The position numbers and the translations under genes were made by a program. The notes beneath the pieces were generated by a model, which had not been told where the DNA came from, searched no databases, and saw only the letters and a program-made list of their open reading frames with translations. Shown piece after piece: positions 45,558 through 54,711 of a stretch of DNA of 64,000 bases. Source of the DNA: Cupriavidus basilensis (GTDB lineage: Bacteria > Pseudomonadota > Gammaproteobacteria > Burkholderiales > Burkholderiaceae); contig NZ_CP062805.1 in assembly GCF_008801925.2 (NCBI RefSeq), forward strand, positions 1 to 64,000, read 5' to 3'. The stretch's first letter is position 1; every line of letters begins with the position of its first letter.

Positions 45558-46817
45558 ATGCAGACAAAACTAAGTCATGAGTTTGCCAACACTCCAGAAG
45601 GGGCGGAGGCCGAAGAGATTCTGCGCAAGTGCGTGCATTGCGGCTTTTGTACGGCAACGTGTCCGACTTACCTGCTTCTGGGCGATGAACGTAACGGACC
45701 CCGGGGACGCATCTACTTGATGAAGCAGTTGCTTGAGGGGGAAGAGGTCACAGCAAGCACCCAACAGAATCTAGACCGCTGCTTGACGTGCCGGAACTGT
45801 GAAAGCACCTGTCCCAGCGGTGTCGAGTACGGCAAGCTAGTTCACATTGGGCGGAAGCTAGTCGATGAGCGAATTCCTCGTCCGCCAAAAGACCGCGCGG
45901 TGCGTTGGCTGCTGCGTGAGGGGCTAACTTCGCCATTGTTCTTGCCGGCCATGAAGATTGGCCGAATGGTTCGGCCGCTACTTCCTTCCAAGCTCGCCAA
46001 CAAGCTTACGCCGAGCAGACCTGCGGGTCAGCGCCCAACGCGCCGCCACGCCAGGAAAGTGCTCATGCTCGAAGGTTGTGTGCAGCCGGCGATGATGCCG
46101 AACATCAATTCTGCGACCGCGCGGGTACTCGATGCAGCCGACTTTCAGGTTGTAAGTGTTCCTCGAGCCGGTTGCTGTGGCGCGATCCGGCTGCACACCG
46201 GAGATCACAAGGGCGGCCTCGATGATATGCGCAGAAACATCGACGCCTGGTGGCCGGCGATTTCCAGCGGTGAAGTCGAGGCAATTGTCATGAACGCGTC
46301 CGGCTGCGGCGCGACCGTGAAGGACTACGCCGACTTGCTAAAGCATGACGCGGAGTACGCCGAGAAGGCAGCTCGGGTTAGCGAGTTGACCCGCGACCTG
46401 AGCGAATTGCTTCCTGAACTTCTGCCAAGACTGCGCGGCAAAGTCAAAGCGTGCGACAAGCCGGCCTTGGCGTTCCATCCGCCGTGCACGCTGCAACACG
46501 GCCAGAAGCTGCGGGGAGTGGTGGAGGAGCATCTGGGACAGTTGGGCTTTTCCGTTCATCGTGCCAGCGTGGAGAGTCACCTTTGTTGCGGCTCAGCCGG
46601 CACCTACTCCGTTCTGCAGCCCGAAATTTCACTCCAGCTCAGAGACCGCAAGATCGAGCATCTGAGCGAGAAGCAACCTGACTGCATCGTGTCCGCGAAC
46701 ATCGGTTGCATCCAGCATTTGCAAAGTGGAACGCCCACGCCAGTAAAGCACTGGATCGAGGTACTGGATGATGCAATCGAGCCGGCAGTCCAACCAGAGG
46801 AACAAGTATTTATCTAG
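45558..46817 (+). CDS. glcF: Glycolate oxidase Fe-S subunit GlcF-like
   Basis: A 419-residue iron-sulfur subunit. It has two [4Fe-4S] motifs: CVHCGFCTATCPTY and CLTCRNCESTCPSG. Two CCG-type domains follow (LEGCVQPAMMPN, then AGCCGAIRLH; HPPCTLQHG and CCGSAG). It passes electrons from GlcD/E to quinone. It starts 10 bp after glcE. Together the three genes make a full GlcDEF-type complex; the real substrate may be another 2-hydroxy acid from the plasmid pathway. Confidence 0.94.
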   Translation: MQTKLSHEFANTPEGAEAEEILRKCVHCGFCTATCPTYLLLGDERNGPRGRIYLMKQLLEGEEVTASTQQNLDRCLTCRNCESTCPSGVEYGKLVHIGRKLVDERIPRPPKDRAVRWLLREGLTSPLFLPAMKIGRMVRPLLPSKLANKLTPSRPAGQRPTRRHARKVLMLEGCVQPAMMPNINSATARVLDAADFQVVSVPRAGCCGAIRLHTGDHKGGLDDMRRNIDAWWPAISSGEVEAIVMNASGCGATVKDYADLLKHDAEYAEKAARVSELTRDLSELLPELLPRLRGKVKACDKPALAFHPPCTLQHGQKLRGVVEEHLGQLGFSVHRASVESHLCCGSAGTYSVLQPEISLQLRDRKIEHLSEKQPDCIVSANIGCIQHLQSGTPTPVKHWIEVLDDAIEPAVQPEEQVFI

Positions 46818-46944
46818 CGGCAGGGCAAGAAACGGCGTCGAAGTCGGCACGGGCTGCGAGAGCGGCCCATGCAGTAGTGTTTCGCCTCCTGCAAGTAACG
46901 CGGTCGGCGAAAAGTTAGTCACATCAAGATAAGAGGAGCATTTT

Positions 46945-47469
46945 GTGGCGATCTATCGAATTGGAGAGAAAGAACCGACAATTCATCCGAGCTCGTATGT
47001 ATCCGAGCATGCGGTAATCATCGGCGACGTGGAAATCGCCGAAGACGTGTCCATCTGGCCCGGCGCTGTGATCCGCGGCGACAATGAAAAGATCACGATT
47101 AGGCGAGGCGTGAACGTCCAGGAGGGGGCTGTGTTGCACACCGATCCTGGCTTTCCCGTCGAGGTAGGCGAGATGGTCTCCATTGGACACCAGGCGATGC
47201 TTCACGGTTGCAAGGTCGGAGCACGTAGTCTGGTCGGCATTCAGGCTGTGATCCTGAATGGATCCGAACTCGGACAACAATGCCTCGTGGGGGCCGGATC
47301 CTTGATCGGCGAGCGCAAGAACTTCCCGGCAGGAAGCTTGGTCATGGGCACACCTGCAAAGCAGGTACGTGAACTAACGGAGGAAGTCAAAGCTGCGATC
47401 GAGAAGAACGCTGACGACTACATTAACAAGGCGAAGACGTACAAGAAGGACCTGGTCAAGCTGAGTTAG
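46945..47469 (+). CDS. Gamma-carbonic-anhydrase-family protein
   Basis: A 174-residue left-handed beta-helix protein. Hexapeptide repeats run from about residue 15 to 140 (VIIGDVEIAEDVSIWPGAVI, then RGDNEKITIRRGVNVQEGA). Metal ligands are probably the His in VLHTDPG, and HQAMLHG supplies the other two. The start is GTG with AAGAGG 8 nt before. It lies 127 bp after glcF. Proteins of this kind (PaaY-like) also occur in catabolic operons as thioesterase or carbonic-anhydrase-like accessories. Confidence 0.9.
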   Translation: MAIYRIGEKEPTIHPSSYVSEHAVIIGDVEIAEDVSIWPGAVIRGDNEKITIRRGVNVQEGAVLHTDPGFPVEVGEMVSIGHQAMLHGCKVGARSLVGIQAVILNGSELGQQCLVGAGSLIGERKNFPAGSLVMGTPAKQVRELTEEVKAAIEKNADDYINKAKTYKKDLVKLS

Positions 47470-47775
47470 CAAGCTCCGCGCGTCGGCGGATCAAGCGTCG
47501 ACGCCTTGAGACGAGAGCGCCAGCCAGCGCCTCGTCTCGTCATCCCTCTCCATCAAGATTGGTGCTCCGGCCATCGCGAACGAACGCGACAAGGCCCGGC
47601 CTTGAGTTGCTACCCGGCCACAGGCACAGAACCCCTTCACGCGCCGCCGCTGTCTGCGTGGTCGCTACCCTCACCAGTCGGACCATATCGACTCGGTGCC
47701 TCCAGGTACTTCGCGCGATCATTCTTCACTGAATCGTTATATCATCTGCTCAGTGATTGCCCCCTTTTTGTAGAC

Positions 47776-48222
47776 ATGACAGAACCTACGGTTGAAATGC
47801 TTGCGGACGAACTTAGACCCCGCTTGATGCGGATCGTTGTAGCGCTGCGGCGGGAAATGAGAGCGGCGCACGTGCCCCCCGCGCAGAGCGCTGTTCTTAG
47901 TGCATTGCTCGTAAGAGGGCCGATGCGAGTTAGCGATCTGGCCAGGAATGAAGGCGTCAGATTGCCTACGATGACGCAGATTGTCGGGCGGATGGTCGAC
48001 GCCGAGTTAATCGCGCGCTCCGCACCCGTCGGCTCGTACAACAACATGATTCAGATTACTGATGAAGGCCGGGCTGTGGCCGGCAAATTGGCCGCACAGC
48101 GGACGGCGGCACTGGGCAAGCGCATGGAGGGATTGACGCCCGAGGAGTTGCAGACGGTGATCGCGATGTTCCCCATCATCGATAAGATGTTCAAAAGAGA
48201 ACCGTGGCTGGACCACGAGTAA
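47776..48222 (+). CDS. MarR-family regulator
   Basis: A 148-residue winged-HTH protein: PAQSAVLSALLVRGPMRVSD, then LARNEGVRLPTMTQIVGRMV (recognition helix) and the wing SAPVGSYNNMIQITDEG. The ATG at 47776 was chosen because the open frame upstream to 47506 is Pro/Arg-rich and not MarR-like. It is a free-standing gene at the end of operon 3, facing the operon 4 aldehyde dehydrogenase. Its target is unknown. Confidence 0.88.
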   Translation: MTEPTVEMLADELRPRLMRIVVALRREMRAAHVPPAQSAVLSALLVRGPMRVSDLARNEGVRLPTMTQIVGRMVDAELIARSAPVGSYNNMIQITDEGRAVAGKLAAQRTAALGKRMEGLTPEELQTVIAMFPIIDKMFKREPWLDHE

Positions 48223-48390
48223 TACCAACGAAATCTTCCTGGAAGACGACACGATTCGAGAAGGCTTATCGCTAGCCGGCCGCGCTTGCGCTGCAACTGC
48301 GGAGCCATGCAGGGAGTTGTCAGAGTCGCCGAGAGCAACCGCATCGCCCAATATGGGCCGCACTGCCGCGACCTATACGCTAATAAAAAA

Positions 48391-48415
48391 GGCGCCTAAC
48401 ACTCACTTAGGCGCC
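48391..48415 (-). terminator. Rho-independent terminator for operon 4
   Basis: GGCGCCTAA, a 7-nt loop, TTAGGCGCC: a 9-bp stem. On the minus strand it is followed by a run of six T (48390-48385). It lies 65 bp after the ALDH stop; an AAAA on the other side could let it work weakly in both directions. Confidence 0.85.
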
Positions 48416-48479
48416 AAAACCTGACTGGGAACGTAGCTTCGGGGGAAAGGGCGACGTATCGCCCTTTGCGGCCCCCGAT

Positions 48480-49907
48480 CTACACTTGAGTTACAAATTT
48501 CGTGACGAGATAGCCGTCGAACGTCTCGGTCCCACCCTCACTCCCGATACCGCTATCTTTAATGCCTCCAAACGGTGTTTCGGCGAGAGCGCTTCCAAAG
48601 TGGTTGATGTTGACCATGCCGGCCTCAAGGCGGGTAGAGACAGCATGCGCTGTCTTCGCTGACTCGGTAAACACGTAAGACGACAGGCCGTAAGTCAGTT
48701 TGTTCGCCCGTGCCAGCACCTCATCCAGATCGTCGAATGCTACAACCGGGGCGACAGGGCCGAATGGCTCGCAAGTCATGAGCATGGAGTCGTCTGAAAT
48801 GTCTATAACGACGCTGGGCGCGAAGAAATGTCCTGTGTCGCTGCACCTGGTCCCTCCCACGACAACCTTTCCGCCGCGCGCTTTGGAGTCGGCAATCAAC
48901 CCTTCCATTGCAGCAACACGGCGTTGGTTTGCGAGCGGTCCCATCTGTGTCGAGCTGTCTATACCGTTGCCGACCCGCACTGCGCCAATGACGTCCGTAA
49001 AACGCCTGAGGAACCTATCGTAAGCCCCGCGCTGGACGAAGAAGCGGGAGGGCGAGACGCATACCTGACCAGCGTTTCGCAGCTTGTAGTTTGCAAGCAT
49101 CTCGGCGGCGGTATCGACATCCGCATCGTCGAAGACGATTGCAGGGGAGTGACCACCAAGCTCCATAGTGATTCGCTTCATATGGAATCCTGCGAGAGCT
49201 GCTAGTTGTTTGCCAACAGCAGTGGACCCCGTAAAGGAGATCTTCTGGACCAGCGGAGATGCAATGAGGTGTGCTGACACCTCCGCCGGGACGCCAAATA
49301 CAATGTTTAAGCAACCAGGAGGAAGGCCCGCATCATGGAACAGTTGAGCGATCGCCAGCACGGCACTCGGCGTCTCTTCTGGTCCCTTCAGAATGATCGT
49401 ACAGCCTGCGCCAAGCGCGGCAGAGATTTTCCGGATCGCCTGATTGAAGGGAAAATTCCAAGGGGTGAAGGCTGCGCAGACTCCGACCGGCTGACGTAGC
49501 ACGAGCTGGCGGACGTTAGGGTTGCGGCTGGGGATCACGCGGCCGTAGATCCGCCGAGCCTCTTCTGCATGCCAGTCCGCATGCTCTGCACAAACCGTTA
49601 CTTCGCCCACGGCTTCGTGCAGAGGCTTCCCCTGGTCAATGGTCATGTTGCGGCCGATTTCCGGCGCCCTTTGACGGGCGAGCTCCGCAACTTTACGCAA
49701 GATTGCACTGCGTTCCAAAGGCGATGAGTCGCGCCACGTCAGGAAAGCTCGATGAGCCGCCTCGACGGCGGTGTCGAGGTCCTCGCGGGTGGCGAGCGGC
49801 AGTCGCCCAACGACCTCCTCCGTCGCAGGGTTGACTACGTCCTGGTGTCGCCGGCCTTCAATGCCGAGAAATTCGCCATTGATGTAAAGGGATAATTCTG
49901 GATACAC
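48480..49907 (-). CDS. Aldehyde dehydrogenase (succinate-semialdehyde-dehydrogenase-like)
   Basis: A 475-residue [44 protein letters not shown], the Glu in [14 protein letters not shown] and the catalytic Cys in [16 protein letters not shown]. The overall layout matches NAD(P)-dependent succinate-semialdehyde dehydrogenases (GabD type), which have broad substrate range. It is the last gene of the minus-strand unit P450, ferredoxin, reductase, Bug, ALDH, so it may oxidise an aldehyde that follows P450 hydroxylation. Confidence 0.93.
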   Translation of the reverse strand: MYPELSLYINGEFLGIEGRRHQDVVNPATEEVVGRLPLATREDLDTAVEAAHRAFLTWRDSSPLERSAILRKVAELARQRAPEIGRNMTIDQGKPLHEAVGEVTVCAEHADWHAEEARRIYGRVIPSRNPNVRQLVLRQPVGVCAAFTPWNFPFNQAIRKISAALGAGCTIILKGPEETPSAVLAIAQLFHDAGLPPGCLNIVFGVPAEVSAHLIASPLVQKISFTGSTAVGKQLAALAGFHMKRITMELGGHSPAIVFDDADVDTAAEMLANYKLRNAGQVCVSPSRFFVQRGAYDRFLRRFTDVIGAVRVGNGIDSSTQMGPLANQRRVAAMEGLIADSKARGGKVVVGGTRCSDTGHFFAPSVVIDISDDSMLMTCEPFGPVAPVVAFDDLDEVLARANKLTYGLSSYVFTESAKTAHAVSTRLEAGMVNINHFGSALAETPFGGIKDSGIGSEGGTETFDGYLVTKFVTQV

Positions 49908-49969
49908 AGCGTGTACTCCAATGACTAAGAGGTTAGCTACGAAATTCTGTGCTTGTGACGGAGGTCGAT

Positions 49970-50938
49970 CTATTCGAGCTTAAAATCACCGACCTTAATT
50001 ACTGCATCAATGCTCTTCTTGCGCTGCTTAAGGTAGCCCTCGAAATCCTCCGGGGACTGCGTAATGACTTCCATTCCAGTGCCTTGCATCCGCGTGCGAA
50101 GCTCGCCGTTCTTCAAAATCGTAGCGACATCGCTCTGCATTTTTTTGATTGCGTTCTGGGGCATCTTGGCAGGCGCATACAGGGCGATGGTTCCCGTAAG
50201 CTGGACGTCAATCCCCGCTTCCTTGAATGTAGGGACGTTTGGCAGCATAGGCGAGCGTTCTGGCGTCGACACGGCAAAGGCCTTCACTTTTCCAGCCTTA
50301 ACGAGTTGCGCGATCGGTGCCATATCGATCATGAGCATATCGATCTCGCCTGAAACGATAGCGGGGACACTTTGCCCAGCACTCTTGTAGCCGACTGGGG
50401 TCATCTTTACCCCGGTCTTTTGCGCGAACTCCTCCATACCGACACGCATGCCCAAGTTGGCCCATCCGTACGTGAACTTCCCGTTGGCCGCACGAGCTGC
50501 CTTAATGAGGTCAGCGAGGTTGTTGTATGGCGCGGAAGCCGGGGTCACCACAACGAGTGGGGTTGCGGCTAGCCCGCTCACAAGGGTGAGTTCCTTGGTG
50601 GGATCGACAGCAACAGTGGGGCGCAAGTTTGCGTCGATGATCAACGTGGACGGGGGCATGACCAGAAGGATCGAACCGTCCGGTTCAGCTCGCGCGACAG
50701 CCTTGCTGGCGATCGCCCCGTTTGCGCCTGGCCGATTTTCGACGATTACGGGCCGATTCCAGATTTTTGCCAGCTCTTCGCCAACTGCGCGTGCAACTAC
50801 GTCGGTGCCACCGCCCGGTCCGTAGCCAACAAAGAGCCGGACCGGCAACGGGCCAGATTGCTGGGCGTACAGGATGGAGGGCAGGGCCAGGGAGCAGAGT
50901 AGGACTGCTCTGCGGATAGCCGAAGCGGGTTTTGTCAT
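49970..50938 (-). CDS. Bug/TctC-family periplasmic substrate-binding protein
   Basis: A 322-residue receptor with signal peptide (ending [10 protein letters not shown], about residue 26). Motifs are [20 protein letters not shown] and [20 protein letters not shown]. It is the fourth gene of the P450 unit, 31 bp after the reductase and 62 bp before the ALDH. It probably brings the P450 substrate or a related carboxylate to an uptake system that is not in this window. Confidence 0.93.
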   Translation of the reverse strand: MTKPASAIRRAVLLCSLALPSILYAQQSGPLPVRLFVGYGPGGGTDVVARAVGEELAKIWNRPVIVENRPGANGAIASKAVARAEPDGSILLVMPPSTLIIDANLRPTVAVDPTKELTLVSGLAATPLVVVTPASAPYNNLADLIKAARAANGKFTYGWANLGMRVGMEEFAQKTGVKMTPVGYKSAGQSVPAIVSGEIDMLMIDMAPIAQLVKAGKVKAFAVSTPERSPMLPNVPTFKEAGIDVQLTGTIALYAPAKMPQNAIKKMQSDVATILKNGELRTRMQGTGMEVITQSPEDFEGYLKQRKKSIDAVIKVGDFKLE

Positions 50939-50969
50939 GTTGTCTCCTCTTTTATTATGAAATACAGCC

Positions 50970-52169
50970 TTAACCTGCTACCGCAGCTGGAGCGTGGCTC
51001 TTCGTCCACTCCTCCTTCAACGGCTTGATGTGCTCACGCGCTTTTCTACTGGCGTTCCAACTAAGAACGCCCATCAAAACGTCTCCCTGGTAGTAGCGAA
51101 AGATGCAGGAGTCGTCTTTCAGTTGATCCCCTTCGACAACTTCAACGGTGTATTGAGGGCCGATGCGTCCGTAGCTGTGGATTTGGACCTGGTACTGATC
51201 CGACCAGAAGAACGGCAGCGGAGCGTATTCAACGCGAGAGCCGAGCATGTTCTTTGCCGCGGCCATCGCCTGTTCGCTTGCATTCGTCCGGTGTTCAATA
51301 CGCATGTGCTCGCCGTAGCCTTTGTGAAACCACTCTGCAGCATCGCCGGCGGCATATACGTTCGGGGCTGCTTCACAGTATTCATTGCAGACTACGCCGC
51401 TGCGGATGTTTAATCCGCTGCACCACTGCACGCTGGGAACTGCGCCGATAGCCACAACAATTACGTCGCAAGCAATCACAACCCCAGTGTCCAAGCGGAC
51501 TTCGGTAATGGTGCGGTCACGCCATTTCACCTCCCTGAGTTCGCAGTCGTTGTGGAAAACCACGCCGTTGGCTTCATGGAGTTTTTCGATCCGCTTCCCA
51601 ACGATATCCCCGACTCGCGCCCCGAGAGGAACTTTCGACTTGTCGATGACGGTCACCTCACAGCCGCTGGTCTTTGCAATCGCCGCTAACTCTGTGCCGA
51701 TGAAGCCCGCGCCGACTACTAGTACCCGCTTTCCGGCAGTCAGATGTTCCCGAATCGCCAGCGCGTCGTTTAAGTTGCGCAGGCTGTAGCAGTTCGCCGC
51801 CTGGCTGAGGTTGGGAATCACTCGAGCGTCCGCGCCCGTGGCGATCAGCAAGCGATCATATTGAAGTGTGGAGCCGTTGCTGAGTTGCAGTGAACTGGCG
51901 TCCGTATCGAGGCCGGTGGCCGATGTCCCGTCCAGGTAGTGCAGGTTCAGCGCCTTCATGCCGTCTTCGGACACAAGGTTGAGCGCCTCTACCGGACATT
52001 CTCCTGCCATCAGCCGCTTTGAAAGAGGAGGGCGGTCATAGGGCATGCCGCCTTCCTTTCCAATCAGCGTGAGCCGCCCTCCCCAGCCCTGTGCGCGCAG
52101 CGCTCGTGCTGCCGTGATGCCGGCGGCCGAGGCGCCGGCAACGACGATGTGCTCGGGGGAGTTCATCAC
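50970..52169 (-). CDS. FAD-dependent ferredoxin reductase
   Basis: A 399-residue pyridine-nucleotide-disulphide-type reductase, like the NADH-ferredoxin reductases of P450 and dioxygenase systems. FAD motif GASAAGITAARALRAQGW (near residue 11), RPPLSKRLMAGE, the NAD motif RVLVVGAGFIGTELAAIAKT and the second FAD segment NVYAAGDAAEWF. It overlaps the ferredoxin stop as ATGA. It passes electrons from NADH to the small ferredoxin. N-terminal scars of two more copies lie at 21613-21754 and 31740-31915. Confidence 0.95.
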   Translation of the reverse strand: MMNSPEHIVVAGASAAGITAARALRAQGWGGRLTLIGKEGGMPYDRPPLSKRLMAGECPVEALNLVSEDGMKALNLHYLDGTSATGLDTDASSLQLSNGSTLQYDRLLIATGADARVIPNLSQAANCYSLRNLNDALAIREHLTAGKRVLVVGAGFIGTELAAIAKTSGCEVTVIDKSKVPLGARVGDIVGKRIEKLHEANGVVFHNDCELREVKWRDRTITEVRLDTGVVIACDVIVVAIGAVPSVQWCSGLNIRSGVVCNEYCEAAPNVYAAGDAAEWFHKGYGEHMRIEHRTNASEQAMAAAKNMLGSRVEYAPLPFFWSDQYQVQIHSYGRIGPQYTVEVVEGDQLKDDSCIFRYYQGDVLMGVLSWNASRKAREHIKPLKEEWTKSHAPAAVAG

Positions 52170-52363
52170 TGATCCTCGTGAATCTCGATGGCGAGCGCTG
52201 GGCAGATGCCAGCCGCCAGGCGTGCTGATTCGAATTGGTCAGCCGACGGCTCTGCGTTCAAGAGAATGACGATGCCATTGTCCTTTTGGTCGAACAGATC
52301 CGGCGCGTTGACGACACATTGACCAGAACCGCAGCACTTTTCGGGGTAGATTGTGATTTTCAT
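52166..52363 (-). CDS. [3Fe-4S]-type ferredoxin
   Basis: A 65-residue ferredoxin of the class found beside CYP105-like P450s. Cys10, Cys11, Cys16 (PEKCCGSGQCV) and Cys54 (AGICPALAIE): three serve a cluster in which the fourth ligand of a [4Fe-4S] motif is absent. The ATG at 52363 follows GAGAAGC. It sits between P450 and reductase and is translationally coupled to the latter. Confidence 0.95.
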   Translation of the reverse strand: MKITIYPEKCCGSGQCVVNAPDLFDQKDNGIVILLNAEPSADQFESARLAAGICPALAIEIHEDQ

Positions 52364-52386
52364 GATGCTTCTCATTTAAGTCGGGA

Positions 52387-53676
52387 TTACCAGCGAACAG
52401 GGAGTTCCTTGACGCCATACATGAGTGAATCGCCCTTGAACTCAAGGCTTTCCACGGGAACAGCAAGCTCGAGGTTCGGAAACCGCTCCAGCAAGGCGGT
52501 GAACATGATCTGCATTTCGAGCCGTGCGAGGGGTTGACCGATGCACTGATGCGGGCCGTATCCGAACGAGACCTGCGTCCTTGAATCTCGGCGAAGGTCG
52601 AACACATTCGGATCTTCAAATTTCGAGCTGTCGCGATTGGCCGAGACACTCAGCACTACAACGGGGTCGCCCGCCTGGATCATTTGTCCGTTCACGACAA
52701 TGTCCTCGGTCGCGACACGACGCTTTCCTGAATGTGTGACATCCAGATAGCGCAGAATTTCTTCCACCGCATTTGGAACGAGGCTTGTGTCTTGTCGAAG
52801 CTCATTCCAGATATCCGGTCGTTGCAGGAGGAAAAGCACTCCCATTGCGGTCGTATTCGCCGTGGTCTCGTGGCCGGCAATCAGCAAGAGCCTTGCAAGG
52901 GAAACAACGTCCGTTTCGGTGATATCGCCCTTTCGTACGTGATTGACGATGAGGCGGCTGAGGATATCTTCCCCGGGGTTCTCCGATCTCTTCGCCACCA
53001 GGCCCTTCAGGTACACCTCGCACAACTCATGATTTGCGGCGATGGCCTCCTCAAGCGTCGCACTACTCGACGTCAGGACCATCGCCAGTTCCTGAAAGAA
53101 GTCATGGTCTTCGTACGGAACGCCAAGCAACTCTGAGATCGCCAATGCCGGCGTAGCCAACGTAAAGGCGCTAACCAGGTCGGAGGGTTGAGGCTTTGTT
53201 GCGAAGTCGTCCAGCAGCTTGTCTACGATCGCCTGAATCCGCGGGCGAAGGGCCTCGATTTTGCGGATCGAGAATTCACCTGTCAGCATGCGCCGATGCT
53301 CTGCATGCTTGGGTGCATCCATGGTGATGAAGGTCCGGTTACTACCCCGGGCAACTTTCATTGCAGCACTGACAGTGGGATAGCCGGGATTCGTAATGTC
53401 AGAACTAAAGCGAGGGTCAGACAGGACCGAGCGGACGTCGTCATAGCGCGTAATCAGCCAGGCGATCTTTCCGTCCCAGAGCCTAGCTTGCCCCAAGCCG
53501 CTTCCTTGCTGCATCTGGAAGTACACCGGCGGCGGCGACAAAGGATCGACCCGTTCGGGCGGAAAGTCGGGGATGCCGCTGTCCCCGCCAGCGTGCATCG
53601 GACACGTGGACTGCGCAGGTGAGGCCGCGTGAAACGGGCAGCCAGTCGACTGCGTGGGGGTTTGGGGGGCGGTCAT
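52387..53676 (-). CDS. Cytochrome P450, copy 1
   Basis: A 429-residue soluble class I P450. AGHETT (residues 267-272) is the oxygen-activation motif, EILR (306-309) the ExxR pair, and FGYGPHQCIG (371-380, axial Cys378) the haem loop. The N-terminus has two CPFH/CPMH segments, possibly a metal-binding or merely linker trait. The ATG at 53676 follows GGAGAC. It is first in an operon with its ferredoxin, reductase, a Bug protein and an ALDH. The closest family I can name is the CYP105/CYP107-type; no exact CYP number can be given. An operator-like palindrome is 36 bp upstream. Confidence 0.96.
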   Translation of the reverse strand: MTAPQTPTQSTGCPFHAASPAQSTCPMHAGGDSGIPDFPPERVDPLSPPPVYFQMQQGSGLGQARLWDGKIAWLITRYDDVRSVLSDPRFSSDITNPGYPTVSAAMKVARGSNRTFITMDAPKHAEHRRMLTGEFSIRKIEALRPRIQAIVDKLLDDFATKPQPSDLVSAFTLATPALAISELLGVPYEDHDFFQELAMVLTSSSATLEEAIAANHELCEVYLKGLVAKRSENPGEDILSRLIVNHVRKGDITETDVVSLARLLLIAGHETTANTTAMGVLFLLQRPDIWNELRQDTSLVPNAVEEILRYLDVTHSGKRRVATEDIVVNGQMIQAGDPVVVLSVSANRDSSKFEDPNVFDLRRDSRTQVSFGYGPHQCIGQPLARLEMQIMFTALLERFPNLELAVPVESLEFKGDSLMYGVKELPVRW

Positions 53677-53711
53677 GAATATGTCTCCGATGGGAAATTG
53701 TGAGTACATAT

Positions 53712-53726
53712 TAGGTAGCCTACCTA
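53712..53726. promoter_or_regulatory. Operator-like palindrome before P450 copy 1
   Basis: TAGGTAGCCTACCTA, identical to that before P450 copy 2 and placed at the same distance from the start codon. Confidence 0.8.
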
Positions 53727-53736
53727 CTATGTGCAA

Positions 53737-54278
53737 AAGGGGTTTACCCTAATCGGTGCAGAGGATTGACCTCGCGTCACAAATCTCGAGCGGGACCAGG
53801 GGTGGGAGAGGAGGGCGTGGCTAGACTGGGGGAGCCCAGTTGGCCTGAAGGCGGGCGACCGCCGATTTCAGTGGTCAAGATATGCCGCCGGTGACCCACT
53901 GGGTATGCGCGAGGACTGTTTGCCTTCTGGTTGTTATAGCTCGTCCCAGGGTAGATATGCGGTCCGGCCGGGCTGGCTGACGACAGAGGTCGGTACCGAG
54001 TGAGGCGCGGCCGGAGGCCCGCTTGGGACCTGCTGGAGGCCACCTTTGACGCCGGGACCTTCCGTGAGGTCGGGATCGCAGGGCTTCGGTTCTTACCTAT
54101 GCATAGGCGTGAAAAAACACCCGCATGGACGTGGGGTTAGAAGTGTGCGATCGCCACCACTCGCTGACCAAGGGGGCAGCCTCACGACGCGTTGTTAAAG
54201 AGGCGCGGGGGGACAGTGAAGCCGGTGCAAGAAGGCAAGCGAGAAAGCCGAAGCGACCTCGCTTTGGCAGCCTACAAA
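53737..54278. other. No gene recognised
   Basis: GC-rich, with short frames on both strands but no domain or ribosome-binding site. It may be gene debris. Confidence 0.5.
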
Positions 54279-54395
54279 TCAAATAAATAGGCTCCAGCTC
54301 TCCCCTAACTCGGCACTGAGGTACTCGAACATCGACATGAATCGAAAGCGCTCCCATTGATTGAACGCCTCGCGTACCGCTGCCATCAGTGACAT
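54279..54395 (-). CDS. Possible 38-residue small protein
   Basis: An ATG at 54395 has a strong GGAGG site 7 nt before it. It encodes MSLMAAVREAFNQWERFRFM, then 18 more residues (SMFEYLSAELGESWSLFI), rich in aromatic and amphipathic helix-forming residues. I do not recognise it. Its good start signal and protein-like composition argue for a real gene; its short length and isolation argue against. It could also be the start of a cut gene, but its stop is natural. Confidence 0.4.
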   Translation of the reverse strand: MSLMAAVREAFNQWERFRFMSMFEYLSAELGESWSLFI

Positions 54396-54495
54396 AGCTA
54401 CCTCCGGGGTGATCGACTTTAGTTAGGGGGGCCACCGCAAGAAAAAAGCAGGTCTTTCAACACTCGTTCGCATCGGCGCATAGCCCATTCCACGA

Positions 54496-54510
54496 TGCAA
54501 TCGATTACAT
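54496..54510. promoter_or_regulatory. LacI-type operator upstream of the MFS/GMC genes
   Basis: TGCAATCGATTACAT, the same 15 bases as at 41384-41398. It is about 200 bp before the MFS start codon. Confidence 0.7.
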
Positions 54511-54624
54511 GGAGCATAGGTCGCCACGATGGTCTGTCAAGATAAAGTGTAAAAGTGCCATTTGCGGCTCAAAATCAGCCACCTGACTTCGTTGATGGGA
54601 GGGTAAACGCCTATTTGATTGTAA

Positions 54625-54639
54625 TAGGTAGGCTACCTA
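54625..54639. promoter_or_regulatory. P450-type operator upstream of the MFS gene
   Basis: TAGGTAGGCTACCTA, the reverse complement of the 15-mer before both P450 genes, 73 bp before the MFS start codon. Confidence 0.8.
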
Positions 54640-54711
54640 ATATTTACGACAAATAAGAGTAAGCGCGCTTCGGTTTTTCAAACATTGCTTATAGAAGTGG
54701 AGACAAAATCA

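Noticed and set aside
47506..47775. Longer N-terminus for the MarR gene
   Set aside because: The 90 upstream codons are Pro/Arg-rich, unlike MarR proteins; the ATG at 47776 gives a normal-length protein.
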